Assembly: GCF_000187895.1 (NCBI RefSeq)
Contig: NZ_DS990130.1
Coordinates: 434,001 to 498,000, forward strand
Length of the DNA stretch: 64,000 bases
DNA from: Phocaeicola plebeius DSM 17135
Lineage (GTDB): Bacteria > Bacteroidota > Bacteroidia > Bacteroidales > Bacteroidaceae
Direction of reading: 5' to 3'
Part shown: one piece after another, positions 1 through 9,107 of the stretch
Numbering within the stretch: the first letter of the stretch is position 1
Layout: every line of letters starts with the position of its first letter
Notes under the pieces: model-generated
What the model saw: only the letters and a program-made list of their open reading frames with translations
What the model was told of the DNA's origin: nothing
Databases searched by the model: none
Position numbers and translations under genes: made by a program

Positions 1-567
1 TTCAATGACCCGAAGTTTGACGGACTGGTGCTGGAACCGTTCTGTCGTCTGCATGACTGTCGGTATATGATGTATTGGTTGTGTATGACTTCTGATGGAT
101 ATAGTGCGTACACCAAACGCACACAAGAAGAGGAAAAACGGTTGATGGCGTTGGATGCCCGTACGGTGGATGCTGTAAGTGTAGGTGAACAGCAACCGGA
201 AGTAGATCATAAGATGAAAAAGGAAAACTCTGAAACAGGAATGTGGAAAGGTAAGAAGTGGAGAGATGCTCGTAATGGAGGATATTTCAAATATACACTT
301 TCTACCAACGGCAAACAGCCTCTTTCCCTTATGGCTACTTATTGGGGTTATGAACAAGGCAATCGGAAATTTGAAATTGTGGTCGATGGTACGGTCGTGG
401 CGACTGAGAATATCGTGGGTAAATGGAACAAGGAAGAGTTTGTGGATGTGGAATATAAATTGCCCGAAACTTTGGTAAAAGGAAAGAATCAGATTGAAGT
501 CATGTTTAGGAGTGAGAAAAATAGTGTGGCTGGTGGAATCTTTATGTTGCGCCTGCTTACAGAATGA
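1..567 (+). CDS. DUF1680 / GH127-like glycoside hydrolase, C-terminal part
   Basis: The reading frame is open from base 1, so the gene starts before the window; 188 codons remain. The visible part carries the C-terminal signature of the DUF1680/GH127 family: an RxHDxRYMMYW-like segment (residues 17-27 of the fragment), a GEQQPExDH motif and a beta-rich terminal domain ending in GGIFMLRLL. Characterised family members are beta-L-arabinofuranosidases, but the catalytic Cys/Glu residues lie upstream and cannot be checked. As first gene of a run that includes GH97, GH43 and GH31, a role in removing arabinose-type side chains from xylan is plausible. The exact GH family (127, 146 or an unassigned DUF1680 clade) cannot be fixed from the fragment. 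Confidence 0.85.
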   Translation, partial: FNDPKFDGLVLEPFCRLHDCRYMMYWLCMTSDGYSAYTKRTQEEEKRLMALDARTVDAVSVGEQQPEVDHKMKKENSETGMWKGKKWRDARNGGYFKYTLSTNGKQPLSLMATYWGYEQGNRKFEIVVDGTVVATENIVGKWNKEEFVDVEYKLPETLVKGKNQIEVMFRSEKNSVAGGIFMLRLLTE

Positions 568-580
568 TGTGTAATATTAC

Positions 581-620
581 GTTTCCCTTTTAGTCGTTTT
601 ATCTGCACTAAAAGGGAAAC
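581..620 (+). repeat. Perfect 14-bp inverted repeat between the DUF1680 and GH97 genes
   Basis: Arms 581-594 (GTTTCCCTTTTAGT) and 607-620 are exact reverse complements around a 12-nt loop, in the 68-bp gap between two co-oriented genes. No T-run follows on the plus strand, so it is not a standard intrinsic terminator. An mRNA-stabilising or processing hairpin that sets relative expression within the operon is a reasonable inference. Confidence 0.6.
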
Positions 621-635
621 ATAACAATAAAACTA

Positions 636-2603
636 ATGTCTATGATAAAACGTGTATTATTGTCATCGTTTACTGCGATGATTTGTATGACAAGTTTATA
701 TGCAAGTGAAAAAGAGGTGCTGAGTCCTGATGGACGTTTGAAGGTAGTAGTGTCAGATGAAGGTGGAATTCCTTCTTATCAGGTATTCTATGATGGAGTA
801 ACTTTTATTGAGAAATCTCCGTTGGGTATGAAGACTACTATTGGTGATTTTACATCTTCTTTATCACTCGGTAGTGAAATCAAGGAGACCTCTATCCGGA
901 AGAACTACCGTTTACCGAACATAAAAAAAAGTAAGGTGGAGTATGCGGCTGAATCAGTAGTCGTTCCATTTACAAAGGAAGGGAGAACTGCTTTTGATGT
1001 GGAGTTTCGGGTAAGTAATAATGACGTGGCTTTTAGATATACCGTTTATCCTAAGAAGGATATTTTGTGCTGTGTGATACAGCAGGAAACTACGGGGTTT
1101 GTCATGCCGGAAGGTACGACTACTTTCTTATGTCCACAAAGCGGACCGATGGGTGGTTTCGCCAGAACTTCTCCTAGCTATGAAACTCCATATACAGTAG
1201 ATGATACGATGGGAAAAAATGGTTGGGGAGAAGGATATACATTCCCTTGCTTGTTTAAAAATTCAGATAAAGGTTGGATTTTAATTTCTGAAACTGGAGT
1301 AAACAGTTATTATTGCGGTAGTCGTTTGATGGGGCATGAAGATGGGGTGTATACCATTGGTTTTCCGCAGGAAGGTGAATTTAACGGCAATGGCACGATT
1401 TCTCCGGGAATTGCATTGCCGGGTAAGACTCCTTGGCGTACTATAACCTTGGGTTCTACACTGGCTCCTATTGTAGAAACAACTGTACCGTTTGATGTGG
1501 TAGAGCCGTTATATGAACCGTCGAAAGACTATACCGCAGAATACGGTTGTGGAACTTGGAGCTGGATTATTGCCGGAGATGCCAGTATGAATATGGATGA
1601 CCAAAAGCGTTATGTAGATTTTTGTGCAGCTATGGGATATCGTACGGTGCTGGTAGATGCGCTTTGGGATACACAGGTAGGTTATGATAAGATAGAAGAG
1701 CTGGCTGCCTACGCCAAACAGAAAAATGTAGGGCTATATTTGTGGTATAACTCCAATGGATACTGGAATGATGCCCCTCAAGGACCTCGTGGAAAAATGA
1801 GTAATATCATTGAGCGTCGGAAAGAAATGAAATGGATGCAACGTATAGGTATCAAAGGTATTAAGGTCGATTTCATAGGTAGTGACAAGCAGGTCACCAT
1901 GCAGCTTTATGAAGACATTTTAGCTGACGCAAACGATTATGGACTGTTGGTTATTTTTCATGGATGTACCATTCCGCGTGGATGGGAACGTATGTATCCT
2001 AATTATGCGGCCAGTGAAGCGGTATTGGCCAGTGAAAACATGAATTTCTCTCAGGGAAGCTGCGATGCAGAAGCATTCAATGCATGTATCCATCCGTTTG
2101 TTCGTAATACGATTGGGAGTATGGATTTCGGAGGAAGTACTTTGAACAAATATTATAATGCGAAAAATGAACCGGGGGGACGGCTGAGAGTTACGTCCGA
2201 TGTATTTGCATTGGCTACGGCAGTATTGTTTCAGAGTCCGGTGCAGCATTTTGCATTGGCACCTAATAACCTAACTGACGCTCCAGTTTGGGTCGTGGAT
2301 TTCATGAAAAAAGTGCCTACTACTTGGGATGAGGTGAAGTTTATAGACGGTTATCCTGGAAAATATATTGTGATGGCACGTAAACATGCTGGTAAATGGT
2401 ACGTGGCAGGAATTAATGCACAGGATGAAACTATTAAATTAAAGATAGATGTTTCAACTTTGTTTGCAGCAGGAGAAATCGTCAATTTGTATGAAGATAA
2501 TGATAAACTGGCAGGCTCAGTCAAGGAACAGCTTATCAGCAAGAAACAGACTTTGAATCTTTCTATTCCTAAAAATGGAGGTGTAGTGATTACCCGGAAG
2601 TAA
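636..2603 (+). CDS. GH97 family glycosidase (alpha-galactosidase / beta-L-arabinopyranosidase type)
   Basis: This is a 655-residue protein with an N-terminal signal peptide ending near YASEK, then the GH97 N-terminal beta-sandwich, a central (beta/alpha)8 barrel from about residue 290 to 560 and a C-terminal beta domain. The barrel contains GTWSWI, LVDALWD, GLYLWYNSNG and IKGIKVDFIGSD. The Asp of VDF (about residue 412) matches the nucleophile position of the retaining GH97 enzymes; inverting SusB-type alpha-glucosidases lack it. Known retaining members act on alpha-galactosides or beta-L-arabinopyranosides, the latter found on complex arabinoxylans, which fits the neighbouring xylan genes. 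ATG at 636 is used; another ATG lies two codons downstream. It is probably periplasmic. Substrate is inferred, not shown. Confidence 0.9.
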   Translation: MSMIKRVLLSSFTAMICMTSLYASEKEVLSPDGRLKVVVSDEGGIPSYQVFYDGVTFIEKSPLGMKTTIGDFTSSLSLGSEIKETSIRKNYRLPNIKKSKVEYAAESVVVPFTKEGRTAFDVEFRVSNNDVAFRYTVYPKKDILCCVIQQETTGFVMPEGTTTFLCPQSGPMGGFARTSPSYETPYTVDDTMGKNGWGEGYTFPCLFKNSDKGWILISETGVNSYYCGSRLMGHEDGVYTIGFPQEGEFNGNGTISPGIALPGKTPWRTITLGSTLAPIVETTVPFDVVEPLYEPSKDYTAEYGCGTWSWIIAGDASMNMDDQKRYVDFCAAMGYRTVLVDALWDTQVGYDKIEELAAYAKQKNVGLYLWYNSNGYWNDAPQGPRGKMSNIIERRKEMKWMQRIGIKGIKVDFIGSDKQVTMQLYEDILADANDYGLLVIFHGCTIPRGWERMYPNYAASEAVLASENMNFSQGSCDAEAFNACIHPFVRNTIGSMDFGGSTLNKYYNAKNEPGGRLRVTSDVFALATAVLFQSPVQHFALAPNNLTDAPVWVVDFMKKVPTTWDEVKFIDGYPGKYIVMARKHAGKWYVAGINAQDETIKLKIDVSTLFAAGEIVNLYEDNDKLAGSVKEQLISKKQTLNLSIPKNGGVVITRK

Positions 2604-2677
2604 TCATGAATAAAAAAGATTTGATTCTTTAGGTGGGTAAAGTGAAATGAATTTGATAAACTTAAATATTGAATATT

Positions 2678-4003
2678 ATGAATATTAGCAAGATTTTGTT
2701 ACTGTGTGGTGGTTGTGGACTGTTGAATTGTCTGAATGTAAATGCTCAACGACCTATTATTCAAACGAAATATACTGCCGATCCGGCACCGATGGTATAC
2801 AATGATACGGTATTTCTTTATACGACGCATGATGAAGATGATGCCGAAGGGTTTAAAATGCAGGATTGGTTGTTGTATACTTCTACCGATATGGTTAACT
2901 GGACTGATCATGGGGTTGTTGCTTCTCTCAAGAGCTTTGATTGGGTGAAGCGTGATAATGGAGCTTGGGCTGAACAGGTAGTTGAGCGCAATGGTAAGTT
3001 TTATATGTATTGTCCGATTCATGGAAATGGAATCGGTGTGCTTGTTTCCGACAGTCCTTATGGACCATTTAAGGATCCTCTTGGAAAGCCTCTTGTATGG
3101 CAGAAAGAACATTGGGATGATATTGACCCTACCGTGTTCATCGATGAGGATGGGCAAGCTTATATGTATTGGGGAAATCCCAATTGTTATTATGTGAAAT
3201 TAAATGAAGACATGATTTCATATTCAGGAGATATTGTAAAGCTAAAAGAAACTCCGGAGCATTATCAGGAAGGTCCGTGGTTCTATAAACGTAATGGACA
3301 TTATTATTTGGCTTTTGCTTCTACCTGTTGTCCGGAGGGAATAGGGTATGCAATGAGTGATAGTCCTACAGGACCATGGAAAACGAAAGGATACATTATG
3401 CGCCCTACGGAGAGAACCAGAGGCAATCATCCTGGTGTTATGGATTATAAGGGGAAATCGTATGTCTTTGGGTTGAATTATGATTTGTTAAAACTGGAAA
3501 CGAATACTCATTATGAACGCCGTTCGGTGTCAGTGGCAGAAATGCACTATAATGAAGATGGAACTATTCAAGAAGTACCTTATTGGGCGGATACCAAGCT
3601 GGAGCAGATCGGTACTTTTAATCCGTTCCGTAAGGTAGAAGCTGAAACTATGGCTTGGGGATATGGATTGAAAACTGCTCCGAATGCAGATAAGTCTCTT
3701 TCGATGGTAGATGTGAACAATGGAGAGTACATCTGTGTACGTGGAGTGAACTTTGGAAAGAATAAAGCTCGCCGTTTTGAAGTTTCCGCATTGCCTCTTG
3801 AGGGAGGAAATCTGAAAATTCGTTTGGATGTTCCGGATGGAAAGATTGTGGGAAACGTGAATATACCGCAGGGAAATGAAACATCTAAGTATGAACTTTA
3901 TTCTTGTGAGGTCAATGCGGTCAGTGGCATACATGATTTGTACCTTAGTTTTGAAGGAGAGAATAATAAGGATTTATTTGAATTGGATTATTGGAAATTC
4001 TGA
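2678..4003 (+). CDS. GH43 glycosidase with C-terminal CBM6 (first of two tandem copies)
   Basis: This is a 441-residue secreted enzyme. A TTG lies three codons upstream, but the ATG at 2678 gives a clean signal peptide ([11 protein letters not shown], cleavage after NVNAQ). The five-bladed GH43 propeller follows, with a likely base Asp35 (TADPAPMV), modulating Asp150 (DIDPTVF) and acid Glu198 (QEGPWFY). From about residue 318 (VEAETMAWG) to the end is a CBM6-like beta-sandwich of the kind that binds xylan chains. GH43-CBM6 proteins are usually alpha-L-arabinofuranosidases or beta-xylosidases. The neighbouring gene encodes a close paralogue, so a duplication with divergence of side-chain specificity is likely. 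Family assignment is firm; substrate is inferred from context. Confidence 0.92.
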   Translation: MNISKILLLCGGCGLLNCLNVNAQRPIIQTKYTADPAPMVYNDTVFLYTTHDEDDAEGFKMQDWLLYTSTDMVNWTDHGVVASLKSFDWVKRDNGAWAEQVVERNGKFYMYCPIHGNGIGVLVSDSPYGPFKDPLGKPLVWQKEHWDDIDPTVFIDEDGQAYMYWGNPNCYYVKLNEDMISYSGDIVKLKETPEHYQEGPWFYKRNGHYYLAFASTCCPEGIGYAMSDSPTGPWKTKGYIMRPTERTRGNHPGVMDYKGKSYVFGLNYDLLKLETNTHYERRSVSVAEMHYNEDGTIQEVPYWADTKLEQIGTFNPFRKVEAETMAWGYGLKTAPNADKSLSMVDVNNGEYICVRGVNFGKNKARRFEVSALPLEGGNLKIRLDVPDGKIVGNVNIPQGNETSKYELYSCEVNAVSGIHDLYLSFEGENNKDLFELDYWKF

Positions 4004-4032
4004 TATTAGTTTACAGCATAAATAGAGTATAT

Positions 4033-5436
4033 ATGATAAAAAAGATTTTAAGAAAAGATATAAAGTTGTCTTTACTAAATATTCGATGGTACAGAATTAT
4101 GCAGGGAGTGGTTTTATTCTCTGGTTTGGCAGTAAATGCACAAAACCCCATTATCCAAACATCTTATACGGCTGATCCAGCTCCTATGGTATACAATGAC
4201 AAGCTATACCTTTATACAAGTCACGATGAAGACGGTTCTACGTGGTTTACCATGAACGACTGGAAACTTTATTCTACGGATGATATGGTGAACTGGACCG
4301 AACATCCCACTCCTTTGTCATTCAAGACATTTGAATGGGCAGGTGGAGATGCATGGGCTGCCCAGTGTATTGAACGTGACGGTAAATTTTATATGTATGT
4401 ACCTGTGACGGACCGTAAAGGTGAAACGGCTATTGGAGTAGCTGTGGCTGATAGTCCTTACGGGCCTTTTTATGATCCGATAGGAGCTCCTTTGGTACGA
4501 GCTGATTATGGCAATATAGATCCTACGGTCTTCATTGATGAAGATGGACAGGCTTATCTTTATTGGGGAAATCCGAACTGCTATTATGTGAAGCTGAATA
4601 AGGATATGATATCTTATAAAGGGGAGATACATGCGGTACCGATGAAGCCGGAAGCTTTTGGACGCAGGGAAGGAGATTCACAACGTCCTACTTTGTATGA
4701 AGAGGCTCCGTGGCTGTATAAACGTAAGGGAATGTATTACCTCTTTTATGCTGGAGGACCGGTTCCTGAACATTTAGCGTATGCTACAGCTGAAAGTCCG
4801 GAAGGCCCGTGGAAGTATGGAGGTACTTTGATGGCTACAGAAGGAGGAAGTTTTACCAATCATCCTGGAATTGCTGATTTCAGAGGAAAAACTTATTTGT
4901 TTTATCACGATGCTTCTCTTCCTGGTGGAAGTGGCTTTACTCGTTCTGTGTGTGTTAGGGAACTTGATTTCCAGTCTGATGGAAAAATTCCTTGCATGAA
5001 GATGGTGAAAGAGGGTGTTACGAAGAGTTTAAAACCTCTTTGTCCGTACCAGAAGGTGGAAGCGGAAACAATGGCATGGTCAGAAAAGATGAAGAGCGCT
5101 TATAATCCTCAGGTAGGTGTCTTTATTACAGCCTTAGCAGATGGAGCTTATACGAAAGTACGGGCTGTTGATTTCGGTGAGAAAGCTCCTTCTCGTTTTT
5201 CTGCTCGTTTGTCTACCACTCACAATGCGGAAATTGTTATGGAAGTACGTCTTGACGGGCTGGACGGACAGGTGTTAGCTAAGATTAAAGTACCACGAAC
5301 TGGGGGAAGTGATCGTTGGCGGATGATGGAAGAACAGATTCCACAGGTAACAGGTGTACACGACTTGTATTTTATTTTTAAGGGAAAGGTTCCGAAAGAT
5401 TTGGCTTATTTTGATTATTGGAAGCTAAATTACTGA
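4033..5436 (+). CDS. GH43 glycosidase with C-terminal CBM6 (second tandem copy)
   Basis: This 467-residue protein is closely related to the gene 30 bp upstream: both share [34 protein letters not shown] and VEAETMAW segments. The open frame extends upstream into the preceding gene, but ATG 4033 gives a basic N-region (MIKKILRK) and a hydrophobic stretch ending at AVNAQ, so it is preferred; ATG 4099 would leave no charged N-region. Likely catalytic residues are Asp48, Asp163 and Glu224 (YEEAPWLY). Compared with its twin it carries an extra loop (about residues 206-220, [10 protein letters not shown]) before the acid residue, close to the active site. That loop could change which arabinose or xylose decorations it accepts. 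Export is predicted, to periplasm or surface. Confidence 0.92.
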   Translation: MIKKILRKDIKLSLLNIRWYRIMQGVVLFSGLAVNAQNPIIQTSYTADPAPMVYNDKLYLYTSHDEDGSTWFTMNDWKLYSTDDMVNWTEHPTPLSFKTFEWAGGDAWAAQCIERDGKFYMYVPVTDRKGETAIGVAVADSPYGPFYDPIGAPLVRADYGNIDPTVFIDEDGQAYLYWGNPNCYYVKLNKDMISYKGEIHAVPMKPEAFGRREGDSQRPTLYEEAPWLYKRKGMYYLFYAGGPVPEHLAYATAESPEGPWKYGGTLMATEGGSFTNHPGIADFRGKTYLFYHDASLPGGSGFTRSVCVRELDFQSDGKIPCMKMVKEGVTKSLKPLCPYQKVEAETMAWSEKMKSAYNPQVGVFITALADGAYTKVRAVDFGEKAPSRFSARLSTTHNAEIVMEVRLDGLDGQVLAKIKVPRTGGSDRWRMMEEQIPQVTGVHDLYFIFKGKVPKDLAYFDYWKLNY

Positions 5437-5452
5437 TGATATTGCGTATGCT

Positions 5453-8131
5453 ATGAACAGGGTTAATTTATTTTTATTATCCGTTTTCACTTGTGTAGGG
5501 TGGAGAGGAGAATGTTTGGCCGGGAATGATCCCGGCCTCTCGTCTGCTAATGAGTTGCAGGAATGGACGTTGGAAAAGCAGGAGACAGAGCAGGTTACTT
5601 TTCGATTAGCAGACACTCTGTTGAAACTTCGTCCGCTGACCAACAACGCTGTAAGAGTGATTCGAAGCATGGGTATAGCTCATGAAGTTCCAGAATTAGT
5701 ATATCTTCCAAAGAAGGTTCCTGATTATGTACTGAAAAAGGAGAAGGATGGTTATATTTTGTCTTTAAAGAATTTGAATGTCAGGTTTTCTGTATCTGAC
5801 GGACGGATTTCGTTCTTTTCTTCTGGTGGCAAGGAAATAGTAGGAGAGGAGGCGAGTCTGATAGAGTCTTCTTCTGTGCAAGGGGAAAAAACGTATGTTT
5901 CTACGCAGACTTTTCATTCTCCGTTTGATGAGTGTCTTTACGGGTTAGGACAGTTTCAGGATGGTTATTTGAATGTGCGTGGTTTAACCAGAAGACTGAC
6001 CCAGGTTAATACACAGATAGCCATTCCTTTTGTGATGTCGAATAAAGGATACGGACTTTTGTGGAATAATTATGGTTTGACAGATTTTAATCCTGCTTCT
6101 TCGGTAGTTGCACTTCAGAAAACGGGTTTGGGAGGAAATAAAGTAACCGTGAATGTGACTTCTACTGAAGGGGGGAAGGAGGAAGTGCGTGAAAGTAATG
6201 TATTTGTGGGTAAGTTGAAAGTAGAATCAGACGGACAGTATGCTTTGATGCTGGATGTGGGAAGTGTAATGGCGCGTAGACATAATCTGGCAATTGATGG
6301 GCATACGGTAGTCGACATGAATAATCTTTGGTTGCCACCTACAGTTTCCATATTGGTAGATTTAAAAGCGGGAGAGCATAATTTAAGGGCCGAATTGACT
6401 AATGAGGATGCACCTAGAGTGTATTTTAGAAAAGTAGATGAAACTACTACTTTTCGCTCTCCGGTATCGAATGGAATAGATTATACTTTCTTTGCAGGAA
6501 CAGCCGATGAAGTGATTGCTTCTTATCGGGAAGCGACAGGAGAAGTCCCTATGTTGCCTGCGTGGGCTTTGGGATACATTCATTGCCGGGAACGTTTTCA
6601 TTCTCAAAAAGAGATTCTGGAAACGGCTTCCGAGTTTCGAAGAAAAAAATTGCCGGTTGACTTGATGGTACAGGACTGGCAGTACTGGGGAAAATATGGA
6701 TGGAATGCCATGCGTTTTGACGAGACAGATTATCCTGCACCTCGGGAGATGACCGACAGTCTTCACCGGATGGGCATGAGATTGATGTTGTCGGTTTGGT
6801 CGAAAGTGGACCAGAATTCTGTGTTAGGAAAACGTTTAGCTGATAAGTCCTATTACATACCAGGTACTCCTTGGGTTGATTTTTTTAAACCGGAAGCTGC
6901 TTCTTTTTATTGGAAGAACTTTCGGGATAGTCTGGTGCTTCCGATAGGAATAGATGCTTGGTGGCTGGATGCAACGGAGCCGGAAAATGACGATTTGGTA
7001 GGACGTAGGGTAAACCATTCCACTTTCCCCGGAGAAGTGTTCCGGAATGTGTATCCACTTGTGGTCAACAAAACGATATATGAAGGTTTACGAGGTCTTT
7101 CCACTGATGAGGGAAAACAACGTGATTCTATTTCTCGAACTATTCTGCTTACCCGTAGCGGATTTCCTGGCATTCAGCAATATGGGGTTGCTACTTGGTC
7201 TGGAGATGTCGGGAATGACTGGGATACATTTCGTCGTCAGATTGTTGCAGGACTGGGTATTTCTGTTTGTGGTCTGCCTTGGTGGACTTATGATGCTGGA
7301 GGATTCTTTCGTCCGGGCGATGCACAGTATACAGATGCACATTTTCATGAGCGTTTTTCCAGATGGCTTCAGACTTCTGTCTTTTTACCTTTGATGCGTG
7401 TACATGGGTATATGACCAATACGGAGTTTTGGAATTATGGAGATAAAGTGACGGATATGGCTCGTAAATCATTAGAGCTGCGTTACCGCCTTTTACCATA
7501 TATCTATTCTGAAGCAGCATGTGTCTCATTGGGAAATGGTACGATGTTACGTCCTCTGATGATGGATTTCCCTCAGGATACTCAAGCTTTATCTTTGAAA
7601 TATCAATATATGTTTGGTCGGTCTCTGCTGGTTTCTCCTATCGTGGAAGAGGGGCCTGTCGTGTGGAAGACATACCTGCCTGCCGTTCAGGGTGGATGGT
7701 ATGATTTCCATGACAATCAGTATATGTCAACGGGTTGGATTCAGACTTCAGTCTCTCCGGACTACATTCCTGTATTTGTCAAGGCTGGCACTGTCTTGCC
7801 TTTGTCATCAGGATATGCAGAAAATGCGCAGAAAGCCTTGAAATCAGATTTGGAGATACGTGTTTATGCAGGAACAGATGGAGCCTATCAATTGTATGAG
7901 GATGAAGGTACAGACTACAACTATCAAAAAGGAGGATATTCTTGCATTCGTCTGTTTTGGGATGATGCGCATTCCATTTTGATTATTGGTAAACGGAGTG
8001 GTCAGTATGAGGGGATGGAACCGGTGCGGAACCTTAAGATTGTAAAAATAGCTTTGTCCTCAGATGTAAAATCGAACGTAACAGAAAAGTCTGTAGTCTA
8101 TAAGGGTGAGGAGTTAAAAATAGCTTTTTGA
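5453..8131 (+). CDS. GH31 glycosidase with inserted PA14-like domain (alpha-xylosidase type)
   Basis: This 892-residue protein has a signal peptide (cleavage near CLAGN), a GH31 N-terminal beta domain, and an inserted beta-domain at about residues 235-330 (WLPPTVSILVDLKAGEHNLRAEL) resembling PA14. The catalytic barrel and C-terminal beta domains follow. The nucleophile is Asp506 in WWLDATEPE and the likely acid/base is Asp585 in WSGDVGNDW. PA14-inserted GH31 enzymes that have been studied include alpha-xylosidases acting on xyloglucan oligosaccharides, with the PA14 domain extending the active site. In a xylan locus an alpha-xylosyl or alpha-galactosyl side chain is a plausible target. The start ATG is 16 bp after the previous stop, so co-transcription is expected. 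Specificity is uncertain; the fold and catalytic pair are clear. Confidence 0.92.
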   Translation: MNRVNLFLLSVFTCVGWRGECLAGNDPGLSSANELQEWTLEKQETEQVTFRLADTLLKLRPLTNNAVRVIRSMGIAHEVPELVYLPKKVPDYVLKKEKDGYILSLKNLNVRFSVSDGRISFFSSGGKEIVGEEASLIESSSVQGEKTYVSTQTFHSPFDECLYGLGQFQDGYLNVRGLTRRLTQVNTQIAIPFVMSNKGYGLLWNNYGLTDFNPASSVVALQKTGLGGNKVTVNVTSTEGGKEEVRESNVFVGKLKVESDGQYALMLDVGSVMARRHNLAIDGHTVVDMNNLWLPPTVSILVDLKAGEHNLRAELTNEDAPRVYFRKVDETTTFRSPVSNGIDYTFFAGTADEVIASYREATGEVPMLPAWALGYIHCRERFHSQKEILETASEFRRKKLPVDLMVQDWQYWGKYGWNAMRFDETDYPAPREMTDSLHRMGMRLMLSVWSKVDQNSVLGKRLADKSYYIPGTPWVDFFKPEAASFYWKNFRDSLVLPIGIDAWWLDATEPENDDLVGRRVNHSTFPGEVFRNVYPLVVNKTIYEGLRGLSTDEGKQRDSISRTILLTRSGFPGIQQYGVATWSGDVGNDWDTFRRQIVAGLGISVCGLPWWTYDAGGFFRPGDAQYTDAHFHERFSRWLQTSVFLPLMRVHGYMTNTEFWNYGDKVTDMARKSLELRYRLLPYIYSEAACVSLGNGTMLRPLMMDFPQDTQALSLKYQYMFGRSLLVSPIVEEGPVVWKTYLPAVQGGWYDFHDNQYMSTGWIQTSVSPDYIPVFVKAGTVLPLSSGYAENAQKALKSDLEIRVYAGTDGAYQLYEDEGTDYNYQKGGYSCIRLFWDDAHSILIIGKRSGQYEGMEPVRNLKIVKIALSSDVKSNVTEKSVVYKGEELKIAF

Positions 8132-8174
8132 TAAAAATAAATAGAGATAACTGTTGAATATAAATTTTGAACTA

Positions 8175-9044
8175 ATGGAAGTGAAAAGAATGTTTGTGAC
8201 ATTGACATCATTGATGGCTTTGTCTTTGGGACCTGTTTCTGCACAGGCTCAGACTGGAACCGAGAAGGTGAATGAGAAGTTTCATATCTATCTTTGTTTA
8301 GGACAGTCGAATATGGAGGGAAATGCAAAAATAGAAGCGTGTGATACGGTGAATGTAACTCCGCGTTTCAAGGTGCTTCAAGCTGTAGATTGCCCGGATT
8401 TAGGACGGGAAAAAGGTAAGTGGTACACTGCTGTTCCTCCTTTGGCAAGATGTGGAACGGGTTTAACTCCAGCAGACTATTTTGGACGAACATTGGCAGA
8501 TAGCCTTCCAGCTGATGTCGAAATAGGTGTTATTAATGTGGCTGTGGGAGGATGTAGAATAGAATTATTTGATAAGGATAATTATGCATCGTATGTGGCT
8601 GGATCTCCAGACTGGTTAAAAAATATGGTAGCTGAGTATGATGGAAATCCTTATGCCAGATTAATCGAGCTTGCTAAACAAGCTTCTCGGTGTGGAGTTA
8701 TAAAAGGTATACTTCTTCATCAAGGAGAATCCAATACCGGAGATTCGGATTGGCCGATGAAGGTAAAAAAAGTATACGATAATATTCTTTCAGACCTTGG
8801 TTTGCAGCCTAACTCATTGCCTCTTTTAGTTGGTGAGCTTGTGTCTGAGGGGCAAGGGGGAGCTTGTGCATCGATGAATCCGGTGATTCAGAAATTACCT
8901 GAAACGATTCCTGTAGTACATGTGGTTTCTTCTGAAGGATGTGAGGCCGTATCCGATCGATTGCATTTTAGTGCAGCTGGCTATAGAGAACTTGGCAAGA
9001 GATATGCCTTTACCATGCTTGAACTTTTGAAAAAGAGTAAGTAA
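8175..9044 (+). CDS. SGNH-type carbohydrate acetylesterase (CE6-like)
   Basis: This is a 289-residue secreted SGNH hydrolase. A TTG seven codons upstream opens the frame, but ATG 8175 places a normal signal peptide (cleavage near SAQAQ) at the N-terminus. GQSNMEG holds the nucleophile Ser45, VGGC supplies the oxyanion Gly, HQGESN is block III, and Asp261/His264 in DRLHFS complete the triad. This pattern is that of the DUF303/CE6 acetylxylan esterases, although such proteins are often annotated as sialate O-acetylesterases. The last position of a GH43/GH31 operon favours removal of O-acetyl groups from xylan before the glycosidases act. A strong terminator follows at 9061. Confidence 0.85.
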   Translation: MEVKRMFVTLTSLMALSLGPVSAQAQTGTEKVNEKFHIYLCLGQSNMEGNAKIEACDTVNVTPRFKVLQAVDCPDLGREKGKWYTAVPPLARCGTGLTPADYFGRTLADSLPADVEIGVINVAVGGCRIELFDKDNYASYVAGSPDWLKNMVAEYDGNPYARLIELAKQASRCGVIKGILLHQGESNTGDSDWPMKVKKVYDNILSDLGLQPNSLPLLVGELVSEGQGGACASMNPVIQKLPETIPVVHVVSSEGCEAVSDRLHFSAAGYRELGKRYAFTMLELLKKSK

Positions 9045-9060
9045 TAGGGTATTTATACGA

Positions 9061-9107
9061 AGAGAGGAGATGGACTCGGTCAACCCCGTCTATCTCCTCT
9101 CTTTTTA
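9061..9107 (+). terminator. Intrinsic terminator of the GH97-GH43-GH31-CE6 operon
   Basis: A 15-bp stem (9061-9075 with 9088-9102, one G-T wobble) with a 12-nt loop is followed by five T residues on the plus strand. It sits between two convergent genes, just past the esterase stop. The tail overlaps the last bases of the minus-strand regulator gene. Confidence 0.85.
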
